Source of the DNA: M1-B18 sp048264125
GTDB lineage: Bacteria; Bacillota; Clostridia; Peptostreptococcales; Natronincolaceae
DNA: 20,894 bases
Direction: 5' to 3'
Assembly (NCBI GenBank): GCA_048264125.1
Contig: JBLXDM010000020.1
Location: forward strand, 1 to 20,894
Shown: one piece after another, positions 1 to 7,323 of the stretch
Numbering within the stretch: position 1 is the first letter of the stretch
Layout: every line of letters begins with the position of its first letter
The notes under the pieces: generated by a model
What the model saw: only the letters and a program-made list of their open reading frames with translations
Databases searched by the model: none
Told to the model about the DNA's origin: nothing
Program-made: the position numbers and the translations under genes

Positions 1-76
1 CGCCAACCATATTTAATGATTGACGTCATAAGAACTATTAGTTATTTCCACTGTCTACTTGACAGGGAGCAGTTCA
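1..76. mobile_element. possible end of an IS3-family insertion sequence (partial)
   Basis: Read on the minus strand from base 76 leftwards, the sequence starts TGAACTGCTCCC and continues with GTCAAGTAGACAGTGGAAA. A TG..ACTG..CCC start followed by a GT.GACA block is what I recall from terminal inverted repeats of IS3/IS150-type elements in clostridia. No transposase can be read in the 76 bases present, so it is unclear which end this is. The element would run off the left edge of the window, about 50 bp past the stop codon of the neighbouring gene. The family call rests on memory of IS ends, not on a search. Confidence 0.4.
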
Positions 77-126
77 TAGGCTATAGGCTTTGTTTATTAT
101 TCTATTATTGATCTACGATCTTAGCA

Positions 127-543
127 CTAGTCTAGGGATCTTAGAATTCTCTCGGAAACGTCCTTTAATCTTAGCTCCCCCACTATCTCATCAACTGCTA
201 CAAATATCGCTTTGATTTCGTTGTTGCCTTCGTCATAATGGTATGCATATCCATAGCATAAAAAATCCTCAGGGATATAGTCCTCTACTTCAGCAACTCT
301 TTCATCTGCTAGAATTAATAGCTCGCTTACCAGCTCCTCCTCATCCATATCCGTGGTATCCAGCTCCTCCAGCATCCTGACCCTTAATTCCTCTGCATCT
401 AAAAGCAGCTGATATATAAGCGTATCCTCTCTTTTAGAACCTGCCGATATATCCTTAATATTCTTAAAGCTGATATCTGCCTTAATATTCTCTAGGATTT
501 CATTGCTATCGTATATTTTTTCTCCTGCGACAACATAGCTCAT
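127..543 (-). CDS. hypothetical acidic protein, 138 aa
   Basis: I do not recognise this protein. It is soluble, with no signal peptide or membrane segment, and strongly acidic, with an Asp/Glu-rich helical middle (roughly residues 48-92, e.g. TTDMDEEEL and ADERVAEVEDYIPED). A more hydrophobic C-terminal third follows, with FLCYGYAYHYDEG and KAIFVAVDEIVGEL. It has a single Cys, so zinc binding is unlikely. The ATG at 543 follows a textbook AAGGAGG with suitable spacing, which makes it a real gene. It is separated from the upstream rpsF-ssb-rpsR operon by a terminator hairpin and has a TATAAT box in its own leader, so it is probably transcribed alone. A possible IS end lies about 50 bp past its stop codon. 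Confidence 0.8.
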   Translation of the reverse strand: MSYVVAGEKIYDSNEILENIKADISFKNIKDISAGSKREDTLIYQLLLDAEELRVRMLEELDTTDMDEEELVSELLILADERVAEVEDYIPEDFLCYGYAYHYDEGNNEIKAIFVAVDEIVGELRLKDVSERILRSLD

Positions 544-577
544 GCTTTTTTGCCTCCTTGTAATCTTTAGTTTTCCT

Positions 578-622
578 CCTGCAGCTTAATTATACTGCCT
601 TGTCCAATGATCAAGCTGCAGG
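578..622 (-). repeat. perfect 10-bp inverted repeat enclosing a -10 box, upstream of the 138-aa gene
   Basis: CCTGCAGCTT at 578-587 and AAGCTGCAGG at 613-622 are exact inverted copies 25 bp apart. On the minus strand the space between them contains TATAAT (94 to 89 in the 500s), a perfect -10 hexamer about 45 bp ahead of the ATG at 543. The -35 position falls inside the distal arm and is not consensus. The arrangement could be an operator around a promoter, or a hairpin in a longer transcript; there is no T-run after it, so it is not a terminator. Confidence 0.5.
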
Positions 623-690
623 ATTTATGTATTAAGCTGATATTATATATCATCATGTATAGGAAATTGAAAAGCATAATATTCTATACA

Positions 691-726
691 TTAAAAAGAG
701 ACAAAAGGAAACGTCCCCTTTGTCTC
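691..726 (-). terminator. rho-independent terminator of the rpsF-ssb-rpsR operon
   Basis: GAGACAAA (698-705) pairs with TTTGTCTC (719-726), extended by two more G-C pairs past one mismatch. In the minus direction the stem is followed by a T-run (697-693). It starts about 10 nt after the rpsR stop codon. The stem-loop sequence resembles a palindrome I associate with dispersed REP-like repeats in clostridia. Confidence 0.8.
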
Positions 727-736
727 AGTTTGCTTC

Positions 737-970
737 TTATTCCATTGTGTATGGTAGTAACGCCATATGTCTTGCACGCTTTATAGCTTGAGTAATATCT
801 CTTTGGTGAATTGAACAGTTACCAGAAATTCTTCTAGGTAAGATTTTTCCACGCTCAGTGATATACTTCTTAAGCTTTTGAACTTCCTTGTAATCCATAT
901 ATGTCACTTTATCAGCACAGAAGGTACAAACCTTCTTTTTGCTTTTACGTTTTCTCTTATTATTAATCAC
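737..970 (-). CDS. rpsR: 30S ribosomal protein S18
   Basis: This is the small-subunit protein S18, which pairs with S6 on the platform of the 30S subunit. The 77-aa length and the block KILPRRISGNCSIHQRDI followed by KRARHMALLPY are diagnostic. It is the zinc-binding (C+) form: Cys15 and Cys18 (CTFC) with Cys52 and His55 (CSIH) make a four-ligand set, which zinc-independent paralogs lack. The start is GTG at 970, preceded by AAGGAGGG with 6-nt spacing; there is no in-frame ATG alternative. It is the last gene of the rpsF-ssb-rpsR operon, 21 bp after ssb, and a terminator follows directly. Confidence 0.97.
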   Translation of the reverse strand: MINNKRKRKSKKKVCTFCADKVTYMDYKEVQKLKKYITERGKILPRRISGNCSIHQRDITQAIKRARHMALLPYTME

Positions 971-991
971 ACTTATCCCTCCTTCTACCTG

Positions 992-1414
992 CTAGAATGG
1001 AATATCTTCATCGTCTATAGATTCAAAATCATTTAAGTCAATATCCTGTGAATTGAAATCGCTCTGCTTACCAGCTGATGGCGTTGATGGGCTTGATGGG
1101 CTTGTCTTATTACCCCACTCTAAAAACTCCACCTGATCCGCTACAATCTCTGTAATGTATTTTTTTTCTCCATTTTGTTCATAGGAGCGACTTTGCAGTC
1201 TTCCTTGAAGTCCAACGAGTCTACCCTTTGCTAGGTAATTTGCGCAGTTTTCAGCAGGCTTTCCCCATACAACGATATTAAAAAAATCAGCTTCCTTTTC
1301 TTTAGAAAATACTCTATTTACTGCAACACTGAAGGTGGCCACAGCTTTTCCGCTGGCAGTAAAACGCAGCTCCGGATCCCTTGCGAGACGCCCGATCAAT
1401 ACAACACTGTTCAT
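992..1414 (-). CDS. ssb: single-stranded DNA-binding protein
   Basis: SSB coats single-stranded DNA during replication, recombination and repair. The N-terminal OB fold spans about residues 1-105, opening with MNSVVLIGRLARDPELR and containing the typical FFNIVVWGKPAENCANYL and KGRLVGLQGRLQSRSYE strands. A short Ser/Pro/Asp-rich linker leads to the acidic tip DDEDIPF (134-140), the docking peptide for partner proteins. The 140-aa length is normal for a Firmicutes replicative SSB. The ATG at 1414 has AGGGGTGG upstream. It lies between rpsF and rpsR, the conserved position of the main housekeeping ssb, so it is this gene rather than a phage or plasmid copy. Confidence 0.97.
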   Translation of the reverse strand: MNSVVLIGRLARDPELRFTASGKAVATFSVAVNRVFSKEKEADFFNIVVWGKPAENCANYLAKGRLVGLQGRLQSRSYEQNGEKKYITEIVADQVEFLEWGNKTSPSSPSTPSAGKQSDFNSQDIDLNDFESIDDEDIPF

Positions 1415-1435
1415 GTATACACCACCCCTTGTTTA

Positions 1436-1720
1436 TTAAGCTTCTAATCTTAAAATTAAATGACGAATAACTTCATCAGCAATCTTTAGATTTCTATCTA
1501 ATTCCTTAGGAACATCTGCAGCAGCATTAAAATGTATTAATACATAGTGGCCTTCGTTTAACTTATTGATTTCATAGGCTAATCTTCTGTTACCCCACTC
1601 ATCAACATTATCTACCTGACCGTCTGCTTCGATAATTCCCTTGAATTTGTCTAAAAGCTGTGTTTTCTTCTCTTCTGTTACGTCACTTTTGATAACGTAC
1701 ATTAATTCGTACTTATTCAT
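1436..1720 (-). CDS. rpsF: 30S ribosomal protein S6
   Basis: S6 binds S18 and 16S rRNA on the 30S platform. The 94-aa protein begins MNKYELMYVIKSDVTEEKK and contains the family signature VDEWGNRRLAYEINKLNEGHY, ending with the helix RNLKIADEVIRHLILRLE. The frame stays open upstream to an ATG at 1804, but I place the start at 1720: the S6 family begins with this MxxYELMY sequence, and a strong AAGGGAGGTG lies 6 nt in front of it. The extra 28 codons would overlap the promoter and leader hairpin described next. It is the first gene of the rpsF-ssb-rpsR operon. Confidence 0.96.
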   Translation of the reverse strand: MNKYELMYVIKSDVTEEKKTQLLDKFKGIIEADGQVDNVDEWGNRRLAYEINKLNEGHYVLIHFNAAADVPKELDRNLKIADEVIRHLILRLEA

Positions 1721-1740
1721 TGTTTCACCTCCCTTTGGAC

Positions 1741-1794
1741 TTAGCGGCCCTGCTCTAAAACAGGACAGAGAAATGTTTTTTCCCACGTTATAAT
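1741..1794 (-). promoter_or_regulatory. putative S6:S18-binding autoregulatory leader of rpsF
   Basis: The leader RNA between the promoter and rpsF contains a hairpin with CCTG (1761-1764) paired to CAGG (1749-1752) over an 8-nt loop. A U-G pair and a G-C pair can extend the stem, and CCG sits next to its 3' side (1746-1748). An unpaired CCG beside such a stem is, from memory, the core of the bacterial leader bound by the S6:S18 dimer, which lets these proteins repress their own operon. Both proteins are encoded in this operon. The hairpin and CCG are seen; the regulatory role is inference. Confidence 0.5.
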
Positions 1795-1823
1795 ATTTTA
1801 TCACTTTATTGGCTCTAATGCAA
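1795..1823 (-). promoter_or_regulatory. rpsF operon promoter
   Basis: On the minus strand TTGCAT (1818-1823) is followed by exactly 17 bp and then TAAAAT (1795-1800), a good sigma-A type promoter. It begins less than 10 bp after the stop codon of the upstream ppx gene (1832), and no terminator is visible between them, so some read-through from the polyphosphate operon is possible. Confidence 0.75.
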
Positions 1824-1831
1824 ACTTTTAT

Positions 1832-3349
1832 TTAAAATATTAAAAGCTCCTTATTGAAGGTTTTTTTAAATTCCTTGGCATTCTGCATTGCAGCTACTAT
1901 TTCCAGCTCCAGTGGCTCATCCGAAATCACTCTAATGGCAACACTATCCTCAAGGATTTGACAGTTTATTTCTCTTACAGCACTATTTTGACTTCTATCT
2001 AGCTTTTCAGCTATCCGAAGAAAAATTCTAAGCTTTAAAATCGTTTCATAGTCCTGCTTATCAATTAGCATTTTATAGTCTTTCCAATTTTCTTTAAATT
2101 CAACCTCTCTATGCATTGCAACAATGAAGGCACACATAACCAGCTCTCTATTTCTCAAGCCATTGATGCGAGAATTTAATGCTAAATAAAAGCCGTGCTT
2201 GTGGTGATTATAATAATCTACGTAATTTCCAATATCATGCAGCTGTGATGCCGCCTCAAGCAGTCTTCCCTCTGCGGAGGTTAACCCATGCAGCCCAATC
2301 ATTTGCTCAAACAAAGCCATTGATAGCTTCTTTACCTGCTGGCTATGTTTTTGATTTGTGCCGTAAATCTTAAGCATATTATCAATACTATGCTGCATTA
2401 CGTCTCCGACGATCATGCCACCCTCGGCGCCCTTCATATAATTTTCATAAAATATACCTTCTCTTACACCATTACCGCTTATAACCAGCTTTTCGATCTT
2501 CAGTAATTCAATAAGGGTTTTTATAGGCGCTAGACCACCTACAATAATATCGGCTCTATCCTTTGTTATACCGGCAACCTTTTTTCGTTCTTGAGGGTCT
2601 TTATTTACTACCTGGTTGTAGGCATCCAGCACCTCAGCTCTATCCATCGTATAATTGTGCAGACTAGTTAGAGGAAATCCGATTTTTTTTCTATCTACTT
2701 TCGCTAGGGTTCGTATTGTTCCCCCTAAGCCTACTAAGGGTAAGCCCTTTGACTTTTGCAGCCATTTTAATTCCTTTAGCTTATCCTTTAAGTATTTTTC
2801 CAGCTTCTTTAATTGCTCATTTGACCCTTCCTTTTCACTGGCTAAAAAGGCCTCGGTTAAGGAGACCGCGCCAAAGGGCAGGCTTACCGCTTCCTTTAAG
2901 CTGCGATTCTCAACCAATATAATTTCAGTGCTTGCTCCCCCAATATCAATTATTAGACAGTTTTCTATATTAATCGTATTGATTACTCCTAAATAAGCGT
3001 AGAATGCCTCTTCTTCCCCTGTTATAACTCTAAAGCTTAGTCCCGTTTCCCTTTTTACTCTTAGAAGAAACTCCTGCTGATTCTTTGCAAGCCTTACAGC
3101 CGCTGTTGCTACCAAAAACGTATGATCTGCCTTATGGACCTCCATCAGCTTATTAAACATGCTGAGGGCATCAATTGTCCTCTTCATAGCAGCTTCCTTT
3201 AGCACCCTCTCAGCACCCATGCCTTGGCTCAATCTCACCATTGCCTTTACCTGATCTATCATTCTGTAGGAGCCTTCAGCGTCCACCTGTATAATAATCA
3301 TTCTTACTGAGTTTGAGCCTAAATCAACTATCGCATACTTACCCTTCAT
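1832..3349 (-). CDS. ppx: exopolyphosphatase / pppGpp phosphatase (Ppx/GppA) with HD domain
   Basis: The 505-aa protein has two parts. The N-terminal actin-like Ppx/GppA domain (about 1-305) keeps all family motifs: DLGSNSVRM at 9-17, the catalytic-glutamate motif GEEEAFYAYLG at 111-121, the phosphate loop DIGGASTE at 135-142, and GLGGTIRTLAK at 207-217. The C-terminal part (about 315-505) is an HD-type helical domain with His335, the His371-Asp372 pair in LHDIGNYVDYY, and HHKHG at 382-386. Such enzymes remove phosphate from the ends of polyphosphate and, in some members, convert pppGpp to ppGpp; sequence alone does not separate the two activities. The ATG at 3349 follows AGAGGGTG. It is 25 bp downstream of ppk, as last gene of the operon. 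Confidence 0.92.
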   Translation of the reverse strand: MKGKYAIVDLGSNSVRMIIIQVDAEGSYRMIDQVKAMVRLSQGMGAERVLKEAAMKRTIDALSMFNKLMEVHKADHTFLVATAAVRLAKNQQEFLLRVKRETGLSFRVITGEEEAFYAYLGVINTINIENCLIIDIGGASTEIILVENRSLKEAVSLPFGAVSLTEAFLASEKEGSNEQLKKLEKYLKDKLKELKWLQKSKGLPLVGLGGTIRTLAKVDRKKIGFPLTSLHNYTMDRAEVLDAYNQVVNKDPQERKKVAGITKDRADIIVGGLAPIKTLIELLKIEKLVISGNGVREGIFYENYMKGAEGGMIVGDVMQHSIDNMLKIYGTNQKHSQQVKKLSMALFEQMIGLHGLTSAEGRLLEAASQLHDIGNYVDYYNHHKHGFYLALNSRINGLRNRELVMCAFIVAMHREVEFKENWKDYKMLIDKQDYETILKLRIFLRIAEKLDRSQNSAVREINCQILEDSVAIRVISDEPLELEIVAAMQNAKEFKKTFNKELLIF

Positions 3350-3374
3350 AGTTACACCCTCTAACGTTTTAGAT

Positions 3375-5483
3375 TTAGGTCCCTTCCGATTCTAAGCTTA
3401 GGCTTTCCTGTTGGTTGTGCTTAATACTTTCCTCTGCTAAGTTTCGAAAATACAGCTGACAATTAATAAGCCGCTTCCCACGCCGGTCAATTCGCTTATA
3501 GGTCCCTGCCGATGTAAGAATTCTAGCTTTAATCGTATCAACTAATTCGATGTTCAGCAGATTAATTATTCTTTCCTTTACCCTTAGGCTTTCTATAGGA
3601 ATAAACAATTCAATCCTTCTGTCTAGATTTCTTGACATTAAATCTGCACTGGATATAAACAGGTCCTCTTTCCCATTATTATAGAAATAGTAGATTCTAC
3701 TATGCTCTAAAAATCTCCCCACGATGCTTCTGACTTTTATGTTTTCACTAATGCCCGGTATTCCCGGTCTGAGGCAGCAAACGCCCCTTACAATTAGGTC
3801 AATCCTCACTCCTGCTATAGAGGCTCTGTAAAGGGCAGCAATTATTTCAGAATCAGATAAAGAATTCACCTTTATAATTATCCTTGCATCATTCCCTAGC
3901 GTAGCATTATTCATTTCTTTATCTATATAATACAACAGCTGGCTTCTCAGGTTTAGTGGAGCCAGCGACAATTTATGTAGCTCTGGTGGCTCAGAATATC
4001 CTGTTAGCATATTAAAAACCGCTGAAGCATCTGCTCCATAATGCTCATTGCTGGTAAATATGCCCATATCAGTATATACCTTAGCAGTGACGTCATTATA
4101 ATTACCGGTTGCTAAATGTACATATCGCTTAATTCCCTTTTCTTCCTTGCGGACAACCAAAATCACCTTAGCATGTGTCTTTAAGCCAACAAGACCATAT
4201 ATAACATGACAGCCTGCTTCCTCAAGGCGTTTAGCCCACCATATGTTATTCGCCTCATCAAATCTTGCCTTTAGCTCTACTAGTACCGTCACCTGCTTGC
4301 CAGCCTCAGCCGCCGCCTCTAGGGCTTTAACTATTTCTGAGTTGCCGCTAACCCTATATAGTGTTTGCTTTATAGCCAGCACCTGAGGGTCTCTGGAGGC
4401 CTCTCTAATAAAGTCCTCAACGGCATCAAAGCTCTCATAAGGGGTATGGATCAATATATCCTCCTTGGCTACGGCCTCCCAAATATCCTCAGTCTTCAAT
4501 AGATCACGAGGTGTCTTAGGGATATATTCATCATACTTAAAGCTCTCATAGCCCTGCAGCTCATACACCTTCCATAAAAAGGTCAAATCTATAGGTCCGT
4601 TAATGCTGTAGCAATCACCTTTATGAATTTCTAACGAATCCTTCAGTATTTTAATAATTCTTTCATCCATATTAACCTGATGCTCCAGCCTAATTGCTCT
4701 ACCTCTTTTTCTTTTCTTCAGGGACTTCTCCATCATCCTTAGGAGATCCTCTGCTTCCTCCTCCTCAAGGCTCAAATCTGCATTTCTTGTAATACGATAT
4801 TGTCCTACAGCAATTACCTCTCTGCCAACAAATAATTGATTTATATGTATCGCTATAACCTCTTCCAATAATATATAGCATTCCTCATTTGTGGTATTCG
4901 GAAGCTTAATTAGGCGAGGCAAGACGGTTGGAACCTGAACTGTTGCAAATATTATAGTTTCGTTGTCCCTATCCTTTATTAATACGGCAATATTCAGGGT
5001 CCTACTATAAATCAATGGAAATGGCCTGCTTGAGTCCACAGCCATTGGCGTTAATACAGGATATATGCTATTTATAAAATAATCGTCTATATACTTTTTT
5101 TGATGACTGCTTAATTCGTCTCCCTCTAAAATTCTAAAAGCGATTCGCTTAAGGCTAGGTAGCATTCGTCGATTAAATATATTGTATTGATCCTGCACCA
5201 TTTTATGTGCTCTTTCTGAAATGCTTTTCAACTGGTCTTTAGGATTTAATCCGGCTGCATCGGTTTTATTAATGCCAGCACTAACAAGATCCTTCAAGGC
5301 AGCTACCCTTACCATGAAGAACTCGTCTAAATTTGAAGCCACTATCGCTAAAAATTTAATTCTTTCAAAAAGTGGATTGTCCCTATCCTTAGTCTCCTGT
5401 AGGACCCGCTCATTAAATTCCAGCCAGCTCAATTCTCTATTTATAAAATGCTCACTTTTATATAGGTTAATCTCCTGTTTCAT
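3375..5483 (-). CDS. ppk1: polyphosphate kinase 1
   Basis: PPK1 reversibly transfers the terminal phosphate of ATP to a growing polyphosphate chain. The 702-aa length is standard. The order is an N-terminal helical domain (FINRELSWLEFNERVL at 13-28), a head domain (YPVLTPMAVDSSRPFP at 141-156), and two phospholipase-D-like catalytic domains. The autophosphorylated histidine is His437 in GLVGLKTHAKV and the second catalytic histidine is His594 in FLEHSRIYYF. KQTLYRVS (372-379) and HLATGNYND (456-464) are also present. No active-site residue appears lost. The ATG at 5483 lies only 3 bp after the stop codon of the upstream gene, with AGAGGT in the end of that gene, so the two are probably translationally coupled. 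Flanked on both sides by Ppx/GppA-HD genes. Confidence 0.97.
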   Translation of the reverse strand: MKQEINLYKSEHFINRELSWLEFNERVLQETKDRDNPLFERIKFLAIVASNLDEFFMVRVAALKDLVSAGINKTDAAGLNPKDQLKSISERAHKMVQDQYNIFNRRMLPSLKRIAFRILEGDELSSHQKKYIDDYFINSIYPVLTPMAVDSSRPFPLIYSRTLNIAVLIKDRDNETIIFATVQVPTVLPRLIKLPNTTNEECYILLEEVIAIHINQLFVGREVIAVGQYRITRNADLSLEEEEAEDLLRMMEKSLKKRKRGRAIRLEHQVNMDERIIKILKDSLEIHKGDCYSINGPIDLTFLWKVYELQGYESFKYDEYIPKTPRDLLKTEDIWEAVAKEDILIHTPYESFDAVEDFIREASRDPQVLAIKQTLYRVSGNSEIVKALEAAAEAGKQVTVLVELKARFDEANNIWWAKRLEEAGCHVIYGLVGLKTHAKVILVVRKEEKGIKRYVHLATGNYNDVTAKVYTDMGIFTSNEHYGADASAVFNMLTGYSEPPELHKLSLAPLNLRSQLLYYIDKEMNNATLGNDARIIIKVNSLSDSEIIAALYRASIAGVRIDLIVRGVCCLRPGIPGISENIKVRSIVGRFLEHSRIYYFYNNGKEDLFISSADLMSRNLDRRIELFIPIESLRVKERIINLLNIELVDTIKARILTSAGTYKRIDRRGKRLINCQLYFRNLAEESIKHNQQESLSLESEGT

Positions 5484-5486
5484 ACT

Positions 5487-7034
5487 TTACCTCTTTATCC
5501 TTAGATTTAGCTTTATTCCAAAAACCTCGACAAAATATTGTGATTTTTCCTCAAAGGACCATTCCTCAAGCAGCGTGTCCTCGATTGCCTCTCCACGAAG
5601 CATCACTTCACCCTCTTCAATTGACACCCTGATGTTCTTTATTTTTTGAGTATGACTACTATCTAACGCATCTGCTATCCGGAGAATAGCTACCAACTTA
5701 AATACGATGCTGCGATTCCGTTTTCTCATTCCATAAAAATCCTCCTGGTATTGAGACGGCAATATGTCGCTATGGTATTTTGCAATATAAGCTACAATTT
5801 GCAGCTCCTCCTGCGAGAGGCCTAAGAGCTCCGATGCCATTATTAGCTCATAGGAATATATATAATGAAGGTTTATATTAATAAACTTGCCGATATCATG
5901 TAATCGGGAGGCTAATTGCAGCAAAAATCTTTGTCGAGGGCCAAGACCATGCAGCCTTTGTAGGGAGTCAAAAATAGCTAAGGCCTTTTCCTCTACATCT
6001 ATTGCATGGTCATAATCATATTGATATTTCTCTCCAATATGACTGGCAAGGGATAATATATCTTCAATAAAATCGGAGGCTCTTTGTGTCTTGAGCTTCT
6101 CATCCAGCATATCCTCAATTATACCATCCTTCAAGGATACCTTGGGGGTATATATCTTATCGGTCTTTGTTAGCTGCATAAAAGCCTTAAGTATTATCAC
6201 GGTTGGTTGTAGTATCTCTACCGACTCACGATTTATGCCATAATCCCTCTCTATGCTAACGGGGGAGCTGGACATAATCTTATCATAAAGCCCTAAAAAA
6301 TTCTCTACCTTAACAAGCTTAATATTTCCATTATTTGTCCCATTGCAAAGCTTATGCAATAATTCAACCTCTGGTCCAATAGCAATATAATTTTTAATTC
6401 CTACAGCTGGTATCAAGCTAATTATCTCCTTTAGGCTGCTATGAATATACTCCTCCAATATCGCGGGAAAATTCAAGCTTCTACCCTCCAAACCACTTAG
6501 CAGCTCTCTTAATCTTAGCGGGCCTGATTTTATACTTTGACTGTAGCTAAGCTGATTGTCTTTATAAATAGACACAGTAACATTTCCAGTACCAATATCA
6601 ACTAGTATTAGCCCTTCTGCTCTAATTATCTCATGATTAGGGATATTTCTTCTAATCGCCTTGTAGGTTATGAACTTCTCCTGTGCCTGTGTAAGCACAT
6701 CAATCTCAAAGCCCGTTCTCACCTTTATTTGATCCAATATGAACTCCCTATTAATGGCCTCTCTTAACCCGCTGGTTGCAACTATCCTACTGGCGGTTAC
6801 CCCATAGTCCTTCATTAGGTTTTTGAAGCCCTTCAATCCTTCACATATCTTTTCTGTTGTTTCAAAGCTCACCTTGCCTGTAGCGAAGGTATCCTTTCCC
6901 AAGGCTATCGGGTATCTCAGCTGATCAAGAACCTTAATTTTTCCCGCTTCATCGATTTCTGTCAGCATAAGATTTAGCGCATGTGAGCCTACATCAATAC
7001 CAGCAATTACCTCTTTCCCCTTTAGATTCTTCAT
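5487..7034 (-). CDS. diverged Ppx/GppA-like protein with HD domain
   Basis: This 515-aa protein has the same plan as the downstream ppx product: an actin-like domain (about 1-310) and a C-terminal HD domain with His343, the His379-Asp380 pair in RLHDIGKF, and later histidines. IVATSGLREAIN (84-95) is a well-kept family block. However, the catalytic loops have drifted. The first phosphate loop is GIDVGSHALNL (12-22), not D.GSNS.R; the glutamate motif is TQAQEKFITYKA (115-126) instead of GEEEA; the second loop is DIGTGNVTV (146-154) instead of DIGGGSTE; and GLGGT is replaced by AIGPEVELL (218-226). Exopolyphosphatase activity is therefore doubtful, and a binding or regulatory role towards PPK is as likely. 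The ATG at 7034 has GGGTGG upstream. First gene of the operon, almost touching ppk1. Confidence 0.85.
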   Translation of the reverse strand: MKNLKGKEVIAGIDVGSHALNLMLTEIDEAGKIKVLDQLRYPIALGKDTFATGKVSFETTEKICEGLKGFKNLMKDYGVTASRIVATSGLREAINREFILDQIKVRTGFEIDVLTQAQEKFITYKAIRRNIPNHEIIRAEGLILVDIGTGNVTVSIYKDNQLSYSQSIKSGPLRLRELLSGLEGRSLNFPAILEEYIHSSLKEIISLIPAVGIKNYIAIGPEVELLHKLCNGTNNGNIKLVKVENFLGLYDKIMSSSPVSIERDYGINRESVEILQPTVIILKAFMQLTKTDKIYTPKVSLKDGIIEDMLDEKLKTQRASDFIEDILSLASHIGEKYQYDYDHAIDVEEKALAIFDSLQRLHGLGPRQRFLLQLASRLHDIGKFININLHYIYSYELIMASELLGLSQEELQIVAYIAKYHSDILPSQYQEDFYGMRKRNRSIVFKLVAILRIADALDSSHTQKIKNIRVSIEEGEVMLRGEAIEDTLLEEWSFEEKSQYFVEVFGIKLNLRIKR

Positions 7035-7061
7035 AATGTACCACCCGTTCTATTTATTCTT

Positions 7062-7093
7062 AATAATAGCTTATACCCAAAATAATAGCTTAT
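7062..7093 (-). repeat. 13-bp direct repeat pair, period 19 bp, ahead of the polyphosphate operon
   Basis: AATAATAGCTTAT occurs exactly at 7062-7074 and again at 7081-7093. The copies are 19 bp apart, close to two helical turns, and lie 28-59 bp in front of the first start codon of the ppx-like/ppk1/ppx operon. This spacing fits a dimeric or tandem regulator on one DNA face. They do not match the TT.ACA-type Pho box as I know it. I could not place a convincing -35/-10 pair here. Confidence 0.5.
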
Positions 7094-7282
7094 TAGACAT
7101 TTGGGGATAATATTATCTTACATTAATCTAATCTATTATTTATTCCTGCTGGTATAAAGCGATTTATGTTAAATTTAGATTATTTTTTTAAAAAAGATGG
7201 TATATACAGAAGCCCTGCTGGCAATGCTATAGATAGCCCCCACAATACAACATTTATTCATCCCAATCTCCCCCTTACAATG

Positions 7283-7320
7283 AAGAAGAGTGGCTTCACA
7301 GCCACTCTTCTTACTTTTTT
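7283..7320. terminator. strong hairpin terminator after the aminotransferase gene
   Basis: A 13-bp perfect stem, AAGAAGAGTGGCT (7283-7295) with its inverse (7300-7312) and a 4-nt loop, begins 11 nt beyond the aminotransferase stop codon. A six-T run follows on the plus strand (7315-7320). On the minus strand, the direction of the adjacent gene, the trailing bases are only moderately T-rich. It probably ends aminotransferase transcription and can also stop plus-strand transcripts, although no plus-strand gene is visible here. Confidence 0.8.
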
Positions 7321-7323
7321 GCA

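Noticed and set aside
59..87. Plus-strand TTGACA-17-TATAGG promoter
   Set aside because: It lies in the IS-end-like sequence and would point into the end of a convergent gene with no plus-strand gene to serve; likely chance or part of the IS terminal repeat.
1721..1804. 28-codon upstream extension of rpsF
   Set aside because: It overlaps the promoter -10 box and leader hairpin; the family N-terminus and a strong ribosome site are at 1720.
2179..2996. Plus-strand frames within ppx
   Set aside because: Shadows of a well-conserved gene on the other strand, with no ribosome sites.
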